Below, one piece after another: positions 38,482 to 50,243 of a stretch of DNA of 64,000 bases (position 1 is the stretch's first letter; every line of letters starts with the position of its first letter). Location: NCBI RefSeq assembly GCF_047663525.1, contig NC_092593.1, positions 27,244,501-27,308,500 on the forward strand. Direction: 5' to 3'. Source of the DNA: Anas platyrhynchos (taxonomy: Eukaryota; Chordata; Aves; Anseriformes; Anatidae). Made by a program: the position numbers and the translations under genes. The notes beneath the pieces were generated by a model that saw only the letters and a list, made by a program, of their open reading frames with translations, was not told where the DNA came from and searched no databases.

Positions 38482-39925
38482 AAATGTGTGTGTTCTAAAG
38501 GTTTGTGGCTGAGATTTTTGTCAAGAAAATTAGCAAGACGCTTGAGGGTTGTGTACTGTATTGGGAAAGACTGTTGGGCTTCATTTGCTTATGTGCCCAA
38601 GTGACAAAATGGAAGACATAATCCCCTAAAAGTATCCACTGTATTATTGTGCTGACAGTTTGAGTCTAGTAAACTAGTAAATATTATTGAGTTCAGATTA
38701 TTTCTGATCTTTGGGAAATACAAAAGCTTACTGCAGCTTCCTTAGGAATCAAGAATCCGTTCAAGGAATTAACAGCAGAAGTCATAAAAAGCATTCACTG
38801 GGATCTCTGAATAATTTTATTGTGATGTTGCAAAACTACTATGTTGACATTAGGGGATACTGTCTTTGGCAGGTAGGTGCTGAGAATCACCAAATCATCA
38901 AAATCTGGGGACCCGTAGGTCCAGACTGATTGGTGGGGGAAAGCTGAGAGACTATGTTCTTTATTTGCATATCAAGATTGTAAGGAAATGAGCTTAGAAG
39001 GCCAGGGCAGGAAGGATGATAATGCCAATCTGGGATCCATATCTGATGCTGAAACTTATTTTCATGACAAAACCTATCTTCTAGTAACTCGAATATAGGG
39101 GACACCCTAGGCCTCTCATGCAATACTTTTATATCACTTTGCACAGATTTTTCTTAAAATTTCAGACTTTCCTCTCTGGAGAAGTGATGGTTAGATATTG
39201 TTTTAGGGTTTCTAGAGGAGTCAGTCTTAAATCCTAGATGTGTCCTCAAATAGGAATCTTTCAGGGTAGCGTGTTTCGTGTCTGATGATTCATCCCTATG
39301 CCTAATTAGGAAAGGAGCACGGAAACCGGTCCAAGTTTATCTATGGAGAAAAGGCAGGATGCCTAATTGGGTGGAGCAGTTTCTATTTTTTTCCTATTTT
39401 TGTAGAGCTGCATTTTATGGAAATTCCAGGATTTTCCTCTCCTGACTAACACAGCTGTTCCTCAGCATTTTTACCCACCTTTCATAACACAGGATTACAG
39501 CACTGATGGCTGCAGCATCAGAACTGGTCACTCTGCTGAATGCGCACAGAAATCCAGTCTGTAAAAGTGTGTTACCTGAACAGCAGCCACATCACCTGCA
39601 AATACTGGAGAAAGTGTTTTTTAGATTTTTGGGCGGGAACATGAGAAAATCAGTTATTGTACCTTTCTAAATGCTGCATGTCCATATCCAGAGAGACAGC
39701 TTCCCAGTAACTAGTGCCTGTTTTCAGTGAGCTTTAGTAGTTCAAGCATGCATTATATTGGTGTGACCATATTCCTTCTGTTTCTCAAGCTAATGCAGTC
39801 CTTGCTATTCTGGGCATCTCTCTGCTGGAGATAACATCCTTAATGTTTTCATCTGCAGTTCTGTATTTTCACCCATCTCTTCTAAGGTTTAGATGCTGTA
39901 AGCATCGACAGCCTGGTCATTTCTA

Positions 39926-39939
39926 CCAGCAGGGGGAAT
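39926..39939 (+). promoter_or_regulatory. CTCF-like motif, forward orientation
   Basis: CCAGCAGGGGGAAT matches the first 11 positions of the CTCF core perfectly, then diverges at the conserved C. It lies about 5 kb upstream of the ADAM23 promoter and points towards it. Motif only. Confidence 0.35.
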
Positions 39940-39989
39940 GAGCTGTTACTGGTAGCCCTGGCACAAGAACAAACAGATTTCTGTTAAGC

Positions 39990-40180
39990 ATGAATAAATT
40001 TAGGCTGGGAAGTAGGAGGATTTACGTAGTGATTCAAACAGTGAGCTTCTGGAGCAGCTTTCCAGTGGTATTGGAAAGGGCAAAACCCCCAATTACTTTT
40101 AAATGCAATGTATGAGAGGAATTGTTAGTGGTAGCTGGGGGCTGGACAGGATGCCTTAGGAGGTCCCTTGCAGTCCTTTT
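39990..40180 (+). mobile_element. Old diverged CR1/L3-like LINE 3' fragment
   Basis: The end GGGGGCTGGACAGGATGCCT followed by AGGAGGTCCCTTGCAGTCC closely resembles the CR1/L3 3'-end motif (ctggac..gatgacct..gaggtccctt..). The upstream AACAGTGAGCTTCTGGAGCA and GCAAAACCCCCAATTACTTT also align with the CR1 3' UTR pattern. It is strongly diverged, so an ancient insertion; boundaries are approximate. Confidence 0.6.
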
Positions 40181-43100
40181 CTCCCATGTGCATGCGTATG
40201 TGGGTCAAGGAAAGCGATGATACCTTCCCTCTCCTTTGCAAAGTCACACTGGAGCAGCTGCAGTCTGGCTTTTTCACAACCTACCGTTTGGAAGTATTTG
40301 ATCATCTGTAGCAAGTCCTTGGGGTGTGAACTGTATTTATTTAGTTTTAAGGAAGTATAAATAAAAGTACACATTTAAGTAAGATTTCGCCTAACACCCT
40401 GTCCTTTTTCCCTGACACTGTTTTTCATGTTAATGCGCAAGAGTGAAAGGAACTAGCAGGGAGCGGGCCTGATGTCACAGCCACAGTTAGAACTGCTTGC
40501 TTATTAAAAGAGCAGCACTTTTTCTGCTGGCAGCATATGTTTTACTTGCTAAGTTTATCTGTATTGGAATAGATGACAAGTGTGTTCTAGATAGCCTCAT
40601 TGACCAATGTGTTTCTGCTGCTGCTCTGTTTCTTATTAACAAATTGGGCAATGTGGTGAATAATTGGAGCCTTTAGAATTTGAATGTTTCCACTGGTGGC
40701 AAAAATACCTCATTGCAGTATCTTGCATTCAGTGACTTACATACAGTAGTTTCAAAATTGCTGAGGAATCCTACTGAACAGCTTGTAAAATCCTTAGGTT
40801 ATGAATGCACAGGTAATTACACAAGAGTATACAGCGAGTGCAGTCTGAAATGAGTCTGGTGTGGTTTATTCAAAATAAATCTTTACTGCAATCAAAAGTA
40901 GCTTACTGATGCTACATTTCACCGGAATACAATTGAACTGTACTTAATAAAACATCTGACTCACTTGTTATTAGTGGCACAGTTGTGTTCTTCTCTCTTC
41001 CTTGCCACATATTGCTAAGTTATATTCTGTTTATCATTTTACTTCACTTGACCTTACCATTAATATTTCACAATATTGAAGGGAAGGGGATGGAAAGTAT
41101 ATCCTAACTACCATGTATATTCAAACCTGTAGTGCTGGAACATATATGGTACTCATAAAAGAGTTCATTTGTGTAGTAGCACTGGTGAGAAGAATAGCTA
41201 GCAGGAATGCTAAGCATGTGGAGCTTGGTAAATGAGTGACACTGGGAATGAAAAAGTGGCATTTCAACTGTACTATATTTTATAATATTAATCTAAGATA
41301 GTATTGTGCCCAATAGCACACAGGGTAAAGCTGGATTTAGGGCTCTGTTGAACTACTGACCAACAGGAGAACGCTCTTCCTCTGAAGAGTCTGTGGTTGA
41401 AATAAAGAAGATGGCAAAGTGAAGAACAGCAGAAACCATGTTCTGCTAGATCTACAACTTGGAAACCGATGCTTGCTTCAGAAGAATCTAGAGCAAGTAC
41501 TCCATTTCCTGAACCTCTTATGCTGTTTTTGCAGGGTTGCTGAATTTATTTAATGAAACTAAGTGGAACAGTAAAAGTGAAATCTATTTTTTTTCTGACC
41601 AAATGCTGGGTTGCTGCAGAGCAGTTAGGTGGTGGGGTGTGTAGCAAGAGATGGTTACATTATATGTAAAAGGAAAAAAAAATAACAGCCATTATTACAG
41701 AAATATTCTTTCACACTAATGACTGAGGAGCTATTTGAGAATAGCTGAACATTGAGAATCAGTGAGTATTCAAATGTACAATTTTAAAAAAGGTTATACT
41801 AATGCATTGCATTGTTCATTGTAATTACCAGGTTTCTTCTAAATATAAATTATTCATACTTACACTGCACACGATATTTTTATATGTGCTGTAGTGTATT
41901 TTATGAAAGTAATGAAACATGAGCTGCATGAAGTTTCAGCACAGCTTTGTCTTAGCTGTTAGTCCCGTGCTGGGAAACAGAGACTGGCTACTGCCTTCTT
42001 TTGCGTGCACATTAAAGGTTTGTGTGGATTTGTTATGTGTCAGCTATGAGGTTCTACTGTTACTCAGTGCCCATGTGTAAATATTGCTTTTTAGGCCTCC
42101 AGTGTGCTTGGTACCCCTCCTGCTCAGGACTCTTATATTTGTTGTATGGTTTACAGCACTGGCTGATTTATGTGCTCCTGCCAATCAAAAGGAAATCTCT
42201 TTCACAGATCTATCACGTTGTCCAGTTTTTGTGCAGCCTATGGCTGCGCCTGGTAGTGCTGCAGGCACGTACAAGTAAGACATAACCACACCTGAGAACT
42301 GCACTCGCCTGATGGCACAGTTCAGCAACGGCCGCTTCTATTCTGCTGCTTGTACTGCCTGCACCCTGTGGTTTCCTCTTCTGTAATGATCATCGCTATC
42401 ATTAACTTGATTGCAAGAATGGTGTGAGAACACTGGCTAAGGCTTACTGCTTGATAAATCAGTCATCTATGTTTGTACCTCCTGAACTTCTCTCCTTCAT
42501 ATTCCATCTACAAGAGAAATATTTCTCTTTCTATTAAACCAGGAAATAGCTTGTGTCTGTGAGCAATATCCAGGAATACTCCGCAGACCCCTTTGTTACA
42601 GGACCTAACAGGATTCTTGAAATAAGCGGTAGATATTTGAAAGTAGGTTGTTTCACTGATGTTGAAATCCAGAAATTTTCTTCCAGGACAATATCTCAGT
42701 AAGACACAATCCTGGAATACTCAGTCAGGAAGACCAATATTATTTATGCCTTGGGTAAGGAGCAAGTTCATTAAAAACATATTCTATATAGAGACTTTTC
42801 CAAGTCAAGCGATACAGTGACACTTTACTTTTTTTTTTCTTTTATTTCAGGAGATGCTGGAAAAAGAGATTAGATTGCGTTGAAAAGCTGTGTCTTTTAC
42901 CACTGAGGTAACAGAGCCTAGACTGATATTTCCTGACTAGCTGACAAGTACAAATAGCCAAGACTACTATCAGCAGTTTTGCATCTGAAGCCTTATGATT
43001 TGAATTGCAACATTACACAGTTTCATTCCACACGTTCACTGACCCCCATCCTGATAAACAAGCAATGAATATAAAAGCTCTGGACAACAGTCTGCAGCTG

Positions 43101-44176
43101 TGATGTAAGATTTATTTATCACCCAGATTGCAAGTATGTGTGTACCTTGCGTAATACACATTTTTCTCAGAAGCACTGGCTATCAGCATTTTCCTGCATG
43201 TCGCTGACTCAGAGGTTCCAATTTATTTCATTGGAAACAGATGTTACCATGATAATCCATGCTTTTGATATTTTGCTTTTGGACATTTGCAGTGCAATCT
43301 ATTTGAGATTACTTCATAAGGTCTTTCAAAGATGAAAGCAGGTTAAATAAAAAAGGCACCTGTGGAGGCACTTAGTGGAGTATTTCATCTGGAGCTGATT
43401 ATGTTCCTGAACTGCACATGCCCACCTGAAGCTTTTTAAGTTTTATAAAATGCAGCTTGAGCTACATCATGATCAGCACCTGGGAGACTGAGCATGCCTG
43501 CTTGAAATGGTGCTACGTGATTGCTTCTGCTGCAGACTTCTGCTTGAGTCAAAAGGGCTCTAGAAAGTATTTGTGGTAACCAACCTTTGTAGGAAGAGGT
43601 AATCGTTGCTTTTTCACCCCATTTTCACCACTGAATCTGGATAGTAAAAATAAGAAATGATAGTTTGAAGAATAGCATTTGTTGTTGTTAGACTTGTGTT
43701 TCTTTTTGTTGTCTTGCGGTTAAAGTTAGTTTCTGAATTTAAATTTTTAACTGTATGGCCTACTCTTCGATTCTAAGATATGTTTTGACTGTACTTATTT
43801 ATTTTGGATCTAGGTGCACTGACATAACTGCTCCTTTGGTATGTTTACATGTTTATGGGAATAAATGAGGAGCTGCTGTTGGTTGAAAGGTTCCAGTGAT
43901 ATTTAACGATGGATATCTGGGCTAGATGGATTGCATGAAAAGTGTCTGGGGCAAATGGGCATTGAGGAATGCCAATTTTATACAGAAAATGGGTATAGGT
44001 TTCTCCCTAGGCCCAGCCAGCAGCAACCCTAAGGAGTTTCCTGTCATTTCTCACCCCAGGTCATCCTGTGGCTCGGTGCTCTCCGCCATTACGTGCCTGG
44101 ATTCTGAGCTTCCACAAGCAGCACCTGGCTGACCAGCGTGAGGTAAGCAGCATGTGCAGATGCAGAACGATTTTCT

Positions 44177-44192
44177 AAACAAACAAACAAAC
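44177..44192. repeat. (AAAC)4 microsatellite
   Basis: Four pure AAAC units followed by A-rich sequence, just upstream of the ADAM23 CpG island. Confidence 0.85.
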
Positions 44193-44870
44193 AAAAAACC
44201 TACTGCTATAAGCTAGTCTGCATAGCAATCAATGATTTGTCAAACTGCTTATTCTTTCTAAACTAGCAAGAATGATAATTAATTTAGTGATACAAAGCCA
44301 GTTAGTGCTGGCTGGGCTCTAAAGAAAAATTAGGTGAAGCAGGGAAAGCTTGTCTTTTTGTAAAGCGGTGTGGTACTCAGATGGCTCTGCTTTGAAGGAA
44401 TGACAGAAATAAGAAGGAACAGCCAGGCAAAAAAAAAAAAAAAAAAGAGAAACATCTTTATTTCCTCAGCAGGGAGACCTGCACCAAAATAAAACGCATC
44501 TATTCTGGGCCGTTGGAGAAGTCTGTGGGCACAACGCGTGCTAAGAGCTCGGTCTCTAAACTGCTTTGAGGAGAAATCAACAGCGAGGCCGAACACACGG
44601 CTTAGCTTTCCTCCAGCCTCCTGAAGCTGTGGGGCGCGCACACAGCAGCGCCCTGAGGGTGCCGGCGCCGTTATTTCTGCCTCATGGCGGTGGCTCCCTG
44701 GGCGGGGGGGTGGGGGGGCAGCAGCACAACGGACAGCGACCGCGCGGCGCGCGTGCGCCCGCCCTGGGCTTGGCGGTTGGCGGCGCGCGCGCGTGGGGGA
44801 AAGGGCGGGTATGGGAGAGGGGGGGAGAAGCGGCGAAGGTGCGCGCGCGCCGCCCGCCCTCGCGCTGAGG

Positions 44871-44896
44871 TAACGGGTAACGGCCGCCCGTAACGG
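44871..44896 (+). promoter_or_regulatory. Cluster of three TAACGG (MYB-core-like) motifs
   Basis: TAACGG at 44871, 44878 and 44891, about 150-175 bp before the ADAM23 ATG. The first and third are 20 bp apart, two helical turns. They match the MYB core YAACNG; binding is inferred. Confidence 0.45.
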
Positions 44897-45038
44897 CGGC
44901 GCGAGGAGCCAGACGGGCGGGAGCCGCCTCTGCACCCCCCCCCCCCACCTTCCCTCAGCCCCTCAGGCGCTGCCCGCTGGGGGCCGGAGCTCCGCGCTGC
45001 CCCCCGCCCCGCCCCGGCTGGCCGCCCCCCGGGGCGCT

Positions 45039-45217
45039 ATGAGCCATGAAGCCGCCCGGCAGCATCGCCCCGCGGCAGCCCCGCTGCTGCTGCGGCCGCC
45101 GCCTCCCCGCCGCCGCCGCCTGCCGCCCCGCGCTCCTGCCGCTCCTCGGCCGCCTCGTCCGGCTGCTGCTGCTCCTGCTGCTGCTCCGCGGCTCCTCGTG
45201 CCCCCCGGCCGCCGCCG
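45039..45217 (+). other. Upstream ORF overlapping the ADAM23 start
   Basis: An ATG seven bases before the ADAM23 start opens a different frame with similar Kozak quality (G at -3, A at +4). On the spliced mRNA it would run 59 codons plus two bases in exon 1, then end at a TGA a few codons into exon 2, giving about 64 Pro/Arg/Ala-rich codons. It is likely to lower ADAM23 translation through leaky scanning; a functional peptide is doubtful. Confidence 0.4.
45046..45217 (+). CDS. ADAM23: ADAM23 exon 1, signal peptide
   Basis: Encodes the first 57 residues, starting MKPPGS as in known ADAM23 proteins, with an Arg/Cys-rich start and a leucine tract at about residues 36-47 that forms the hydrophobic core of the signal peptide. 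The exon ends at CCG|GTGGGT in phase 1, matching exon 2 (G+AC gives Asp58). ADAM23 is a type I membrane glycoprotein of neurons. It lacks the catalytic zinc motif of active ADAMs and acts in adhesion and as an LGI-family receptor. GC content is extreme compared with later exons. A second possible donor at 45222 would give the wrong phase. Confidence 0.9.
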
Positions 45218-45233
45218 GTGGGTATGGCGGGGC

Positions 45234-45264
45234 GTCCGTCCGTCCGTCTGCGTGTCTGTCTGCG
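45234..45264. repeat. GTCC/GTCT tetranucleotide repeat next to the ADAM23 exon 1 donor
   Basis: Three GTCC units followed by degenerate GTCT units, starting 17 bases past the exon boundary. Confidence 0.75.
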
Positions 45265-45434
45265 GCCCCTCCGCGCCCCTACCGACCCCTCTGCCTCTCC
45301 CCCGGCCACTGAGCCCCTGTGAAGCGCGCTGCCGCCGAGCCCTTTCTTCCTCCGCCCCTTCCAGCTTTGTGTACGTGCCCGCTCCGGCATCTGGAAGCCC
45401 GGGGCTCGGATAAGGTTTCCTTCGCTTGCTTATT

Positions 45435-45457
45435 AAAAAAAAAAAAAAAAAAAAAAA
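45435..45457. repeat. Poly(A) run of 23
   Basis: Uninterrupted A homopolymer in ADAM23 intron 1, at the edge of the CpG island. Confidence 0.9.
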
Positions 45458-46330
45458 GGGAGAAAAATGTCAGATTTCCCTGCCTCCGCTCTTCTGGGGC
45501 TGGTGCTGCAGTGGTTTAGGTGGAGGGTGGCGTGAGGAGAAACAGGCCGGTGAGGTATGCGACAAAAAGCAGGCGAGCATAGGTGGGTTTGGTGTGCCGC
45601 GGGGTGCGCGTCTGGCTGGGAAGCTAACTTGTTTGGGGCCGGATTTTGTGTGTGCGTTTCGGTTATTCGCTTCTGAGTGATAATGATAACGTGGAATGCT
45701 GGATATTGTCGTTTTGCGAATCGTTGCTGTCAATTTTACATTGCACGTTGGTTGGGTGCGTTTTGACATTTTAACGAGGAAGGATGCAGGATTTCATCTG
45801 ACAAGGTGCCACTGAAGAAAAGGGCCCTTGTCAAAGTTAAGAGTAGAAAACTTCCCATTATGTAAAGAGAATGGATTAGCATTCAGAGTGCATGAACTCG
45901 CAATTTGGTTTGTCTTGGGAATATGGGAAGTATCCTTAGCCTTTCTACAGGCGTGTGTGTATGTATATGTATTTTTTTCTGTGTGTATACGTCTTCTGAG
46001 AGGGAAGAGAACTTATCCCCTACATCTTTCCTTGCTAGCTAACTACATATCCATTAAGGTTTTTTCCTCTTGGTGATTGAAAGGCATTAAAATATTTATA
46101 ATCCACGACTGTATGTGAAAATATACATGCGCTTAAATAAGTAATGTTATTTCTGAAACCATTTTGTGTGTGAAAAATGAATCAGATCTCTCTCCGTGAA
46201 TAAGCTGTCTTTTTGTTTGCTTGAGTGATTAATGAAATATTAGAATACTGCAAGCTAAGTATGTTGCTTTTTTATGGAAATAAACATATTCTGCCGTATA
46301 ATTTATGGCTGGCATATCTTTCTTTCTCAG

Positions 46331-46560
46331 ACCTGCATTGGAATGAAACAGCAGGCAGTATAGAGGGAGTCCTGGCAGATGAAGAGAGTACATCTCAACA
46401 GAATAAAAGCAGCAGCAGCAGTAAAAATAACAGCTACAGCAGTGCAATCCAGAAAGAAATTACACTGCCTTCAAGACTAATCTATTACATCAACAAGGAC
46501 TCTGAAACCCCTTACCACATCCTGGATACTAGGGCAAGGCACCAGCAGAAACACAATAAG
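46331..46560 (+). CDS. ADAM23: ADAM23 exon 2, start of the prodomain
   Basis: Encodes residues 58-134 and ends in phase 0 at AAG|GTAGGA. LHWNETA, GVLADEE, QKEITLPSRLIYYINKDSE and ARHQQKHNK closely match ADAM23 of other vertebrates, so identification is secure. Predicted N-glycosylation sequons are at Asn62, Asn82 and Asn90. Residues 84-88 are five serines encoded mainly by AGC repeats, making this spot a few residues longer than human. The region is propeptide, removed by furin-type cleavage in the secretory pathway. Confidence 0.97.
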
Positions 46561-49500
46561 GTAGGATAAAAAGAGCCTTATCTGCAGAATTCAGGGAAAA
46601 AAAAAAAAAGTGATGTGCAACTGTGTTTGAATTTTGCAGATCTTCAAGACTTAATGTTGGTCCTCACCACCAATTTTAGGCATTAAAATAGGATATGTAA
46701 TTGAACAGGAATGCCATTTCCCTTGCTTTAATTAAAAACAGTTATTTTAGATTTCAGAATGGTTCAGAACCTGAGCTGTAGATAAAAATGAATGGGAATT
46801 ATGCAAGGCTGGCTTGTCTTACCAGTGTATGTTCCAGTGGCTTGACTTATGTTATACTGTCATCAGCAAAATGCTTCTTCCAAAATAACTCAATTCTGGA
46901 GAAATGTTTGTATAGGGATTTTCTTTAGAATCCTGATCTTAAAGCATGAGTTACTTGACATTGAGTACATGATGCACTCACTAATAAATGCAGTATTGAT
47001 TTTCTGCCATTGTATGGCCAGTGAAGACCACTGTAAAGTGTTAACAGTGTGTGTCAAAATCTGAATACCTATTGCTGTTTATTTGTTTGTTTGTTTTTGA
47101 GGTGGGAGAGCTAGTGTTTTATTTTGTACAGATAAAGATAATAAATATCAAAACAAATTTTCTGAAATTGTATGGACTAAATGATTTTGGTTTTGTGTGA
47201 TAACTTGGTGAAGAGGTAAACCTTTTCTAATCTATGTTACTTACAAGTTGCCCCCTAAAATTATTCCATTATATTTTTATAAATTTATGTTTTAAAAAAT
47301 AATTTCTTACAGCAGGTTGGAAAAAAAAAAAAAGCAAAGTGAAGGTAGAGAAGGTTTGTATGCTGCCATGGTAGAAAAGAGAGACAGCAAAGCAGATAAG
47401 TGTGTAAGATATTACTGAAAGACTTAACTATAGGGAAGCTCTTACCAAGAAAATTTTCAGTTCTTTTGAAATTTTCAGAAAAGGGTTTATTATGCATCAT
47501 GTATGCTTTTGTTGATATTGATTATGTGAAATTAACATGGAGTTACTGTATAGTCTTTGAAATAAGCTGTTGTATAGTTTCAATATTTTGATGAGAAGAA
47601 AGATGGCTTTCTAACTTATTCAGATGTGCCTTTGGGTACATCTAAATATACCAGATTGCTATGGATGGAACAGAAAAGCTGTCCCATTGTTGGAAAATGA
47701 AGTTACTTAAAAGAGTACTACCTTCAGAAATAGCACCCTAACCTTTTTGAAACATGCATGATTTTGGCTTGCAGAGCAGTTGAAAAGGTCTCAGATGTTA
47801 TTTAGGAAGGAATAAGCAACATTAGTGATACATTAAACAAAACAACCTTCTTTCCTTCCTTACCCTCTCATTGCTCATGCTGAGAGAATGTGCTGTTTAT
47901 ACAAACATTAGAACCATGGGAAAAGCGTAAGTTCTTTGAAATCGTATCTTCTCTCCTAAAGCTGTTCACTATAATGGTGTTAGTATTTCCTTTCTTTGGG
48001 GGAAAGTACAGGCTTATCCCCTGACCCCTGGGGAGTTGCCTGTGAAGCAAGACCATTCTTTTCAATAAACTTGTACACTGGGGATTTTCTTTGTCCCTTC
48101 TTTGGAGAGCGATATGGGAAGAAAGCGATTTACTAATGGTTGGAGACCTGGTTTTGGGAACAGTGCTTTTTCCATGTTTCTATGTGAGGATTTTCTTGGA
48201 AATCCACAGAGGGGAATGCCTGCCAGTCTCTTAACTTGCCCAGCATTTCCACAAGAACATTGCTGCCGTTGCCTATCCTTCCTGCGTCCTACCATATCTC
48301 TCTACCTGTTGGGGTAAAGCTCTGCAGAAATCAGCGCTGACAGAATTGGTATTGATTTCCTTGAGTATGCATGGTGCTGAGCCTTGTGTAAAGTGGATCT
48401 TTCCACTCAGTGTCCATTTTAAGCCTAGGCATTGCTAACACTGCAGTTCTTCCCAGAGAAGGGTTCTTAAAGTTGGGTCTTCATGGAAACTGACATTATG
48501 TTGACTTCATTCTTCTGGCATGAAACTTATATTGCTTTGATCCATTTAATTGAAGGAGAGGGTTGTTTATATTCCTTGCCTGGATTTTTTTTGTTTTGAT
48601 TTATCTTCTGCTCTCAGAGCACCACAAGGGGCTTCCCCTTCACCCCCAATTCCTCTCCGCCCCCAGCTCATGTCTTTCTTTGCAATGAAGTCTTTGCTCT
48701 TCCGTCTGTTTCACCAATAATAAGATGCTAATCAATATTTTGTTTATTTTGTTCTGTTGAACATTCACTCTAATCACCTCTTACATCCTAGGCAGATTTT
48801 TATTTCCCTGATTACAAAGGAAGACAACCCACAAAGAAAATAGAAAGCAATTGGCTTGTGAAAGATGTGCATGGGGGGGGATTTGATGATTTGGGGGAAG
48901 AGGACAGACGTGAATAGGGGATGGACTTTTTAGTACTTGCTTTTATCCTTTCCCAGAATTGAAATAAATGCTATATTGTAGTAAATCCTGATGTGAGATT
49001 TTGCTGCCTCCCACACTGCTAATGAAAGGAAATAGCAGAAATACCTTTGTAGCTGGGTAAAGAAATAAATCTATATTTAGGATTCATTGTTTGCACGCGG
49101 GGGAAAAACATAAAGACAAATTTGATGACCTTATATACATTGGGCAGAAGTGGAATTAAAATACTAATATTTTTGGAACCATACATCCTTTAAGATGAAT
49201 TTTGTTATCAACCTTAATGGTCTCATTTATAGGCACATGATGTGGATATACTCCCTAACTATGTATATTATTCAGTGGACCCCCTTTCAGTGGCACCTCA
49301 TTATTGTGGCCAGAAGAATATAAACCATGTGGATAGTTTGTGGGATTAGGCTTGAATGCCTCAGAAATGCTGAATCACTACGGAGAGCAGAGTGGTACAG
49401 GAAGTTATGTATGCACGTGAAGAAAGAAGGAAAGCTATAAAAATATGAGAATAATTGAAATAAAATTTGTTTTTCTTTAAAAGCCTCTTCCTAAAAGTAA

Positions 49501-50229
49501 GGATCTGCAACCTTCTTTACATATGGAGAATTGAAGGGCTGGAGAATAAAACAGTACACTGGAGAATCCAAAATTTAATTATTATTTTATATATTTTTTA
49601 ATGCTGATCTTCTTTATCCCCTTTCTACTTTTGAATTTGGTGAAAATACTGTTATAAGAGAGCATATGTGATCTAAACCGTGGGTAGAACCTCTCTCATT
49701 CTTTCTTGGTCTTCCAAGATTTTTCCTGCTGTTGACAAGAATGAACATTCAGCATAGTTTTGACTATGTGAAATGGTGTCTCTCCAAGGCAGACAGAGTT
49801 CTAGTGTATAAACTCTTTTCTCTTTATGCTCTAAAATATAGTTTGGATACTTGGTACTTGAAGACACTAAAATCTATGCACCTCAGTTTCCTCATAGTTA
49901 AAGTTAGCTGTTTTCTTTGATTTCTTCTGAAGTTATTTTTAGTTGAAATGCTAAAAATAAAATAAAATAAATGAGCACCTGCTTATAATAATCCACTAAA
50001 GAAGCTTGCAAGAATCCTGAAACTTGCAGAAGAGCTTTGAGTTATCTGCATTCTGCTCCTTTGTCGACTTTTGCAGATGGATGTAGCCTTTTGATAAGCT
50101 CTTAATTGAACCAGAGGACTGCTTTCATATGTTTTCATAGTCTGCATATACCAGATTGCTAGGACCTCGTGGGAAGACTACATGGGTCATGATTTGTCAC
50201 AGAATGCCAGGAGCAAACCCTTACGGTGG

Positions 50230-50243
50230 CCAGCAGAGGGAGA
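50230..50243 (+). promoter_or_regulatory. CTCF-like motif, forward orientation
   Basis: CCAGCAGAGGGAGA matches the CTCF core except at the conserved C near its end. It is in ADAM23 intron 2. Weak, motif only. Confidence 0.25.

Larger units (their letters stand above)
24061..44500. other. Intergenic region between ZDBF2 and ADAM23
   Basis: About 20 kb of AT-rich sequence. I find no exon with matching frame and splice sites and no ORF resembling a known family; the longest frame (34441-34857, 138 codons) is unrecognised and I do not call it. The region contains two CR1-type fragments (30.7 kb and 40.0 kb), short microsatellites, long poly(T) runs, a 20-bp perfect palindrome at 35.6 kb and an NF-I-like palindrome at 33.06 kb. 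Enhancers may be present but cannot be recognised from one sequence. Confidence 0.6.
44510..45420 (+). promoter_or_regulatory. ADAM23: CpG island, ADAM23 promoter and exon 1
   Basis: About 0.9 kb of extremely GC- and CpG-rich sequence with GC boxes (CCCCGCCCCGCCCC near 45.0 kb) and no TATA box, surrounding the ADAM23 start codon. It contains two G-tracts near 44.70 kb that could form a G-quadruplex, alternating CG stretches at about 44.78 and 44.84 kb that could adopt Z-DNA, and three TAACGG motifs (44871, 44878, 44891). Long open frames on both strands here reflect lack of stops in GC-rich DNA, not genes. Confidence 0.85.
45218..46330 (+). other. ADAM23: ADAM23 intron 1
   Basis: GTGGGT...TTTCTTTCTCAG, 1,113 nt, short for a first intron. 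It starts with a GTCC/GTCT tetranucleotide stretch (45234-45264) and holds a 23-A run at 45435-45457. No other feature is seen. Confidence 0.9.

Noticed and set aside
44330..44948. 201-codon minus-strand ORF and overlapping frames upstream of ADAM23
   Set aside because: Mostly CpG-island sequence running into poly(A)-encoded phenylalanine; no family resemblance. A divergent transcript cannot be excluded, but the protein is not credible.
45037..45413. Other long frames on both strands across ADAM23 exon 1
   Set aside because: Shadows of the GC-rich exon; only the 45046 frame continues correctly into exons 2 and 3. The 45039 frame is kept only as an upstream ORF.
2778..45457. Long poly(A)/poly(T) runs as signs of processed pseudogenes
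   Set aside because: No gene-like or LINE sequence sits beside any run, and CR1-mediated bird genomes have few poly(A)-tailed retrocopies; they are treated as simple repeats.
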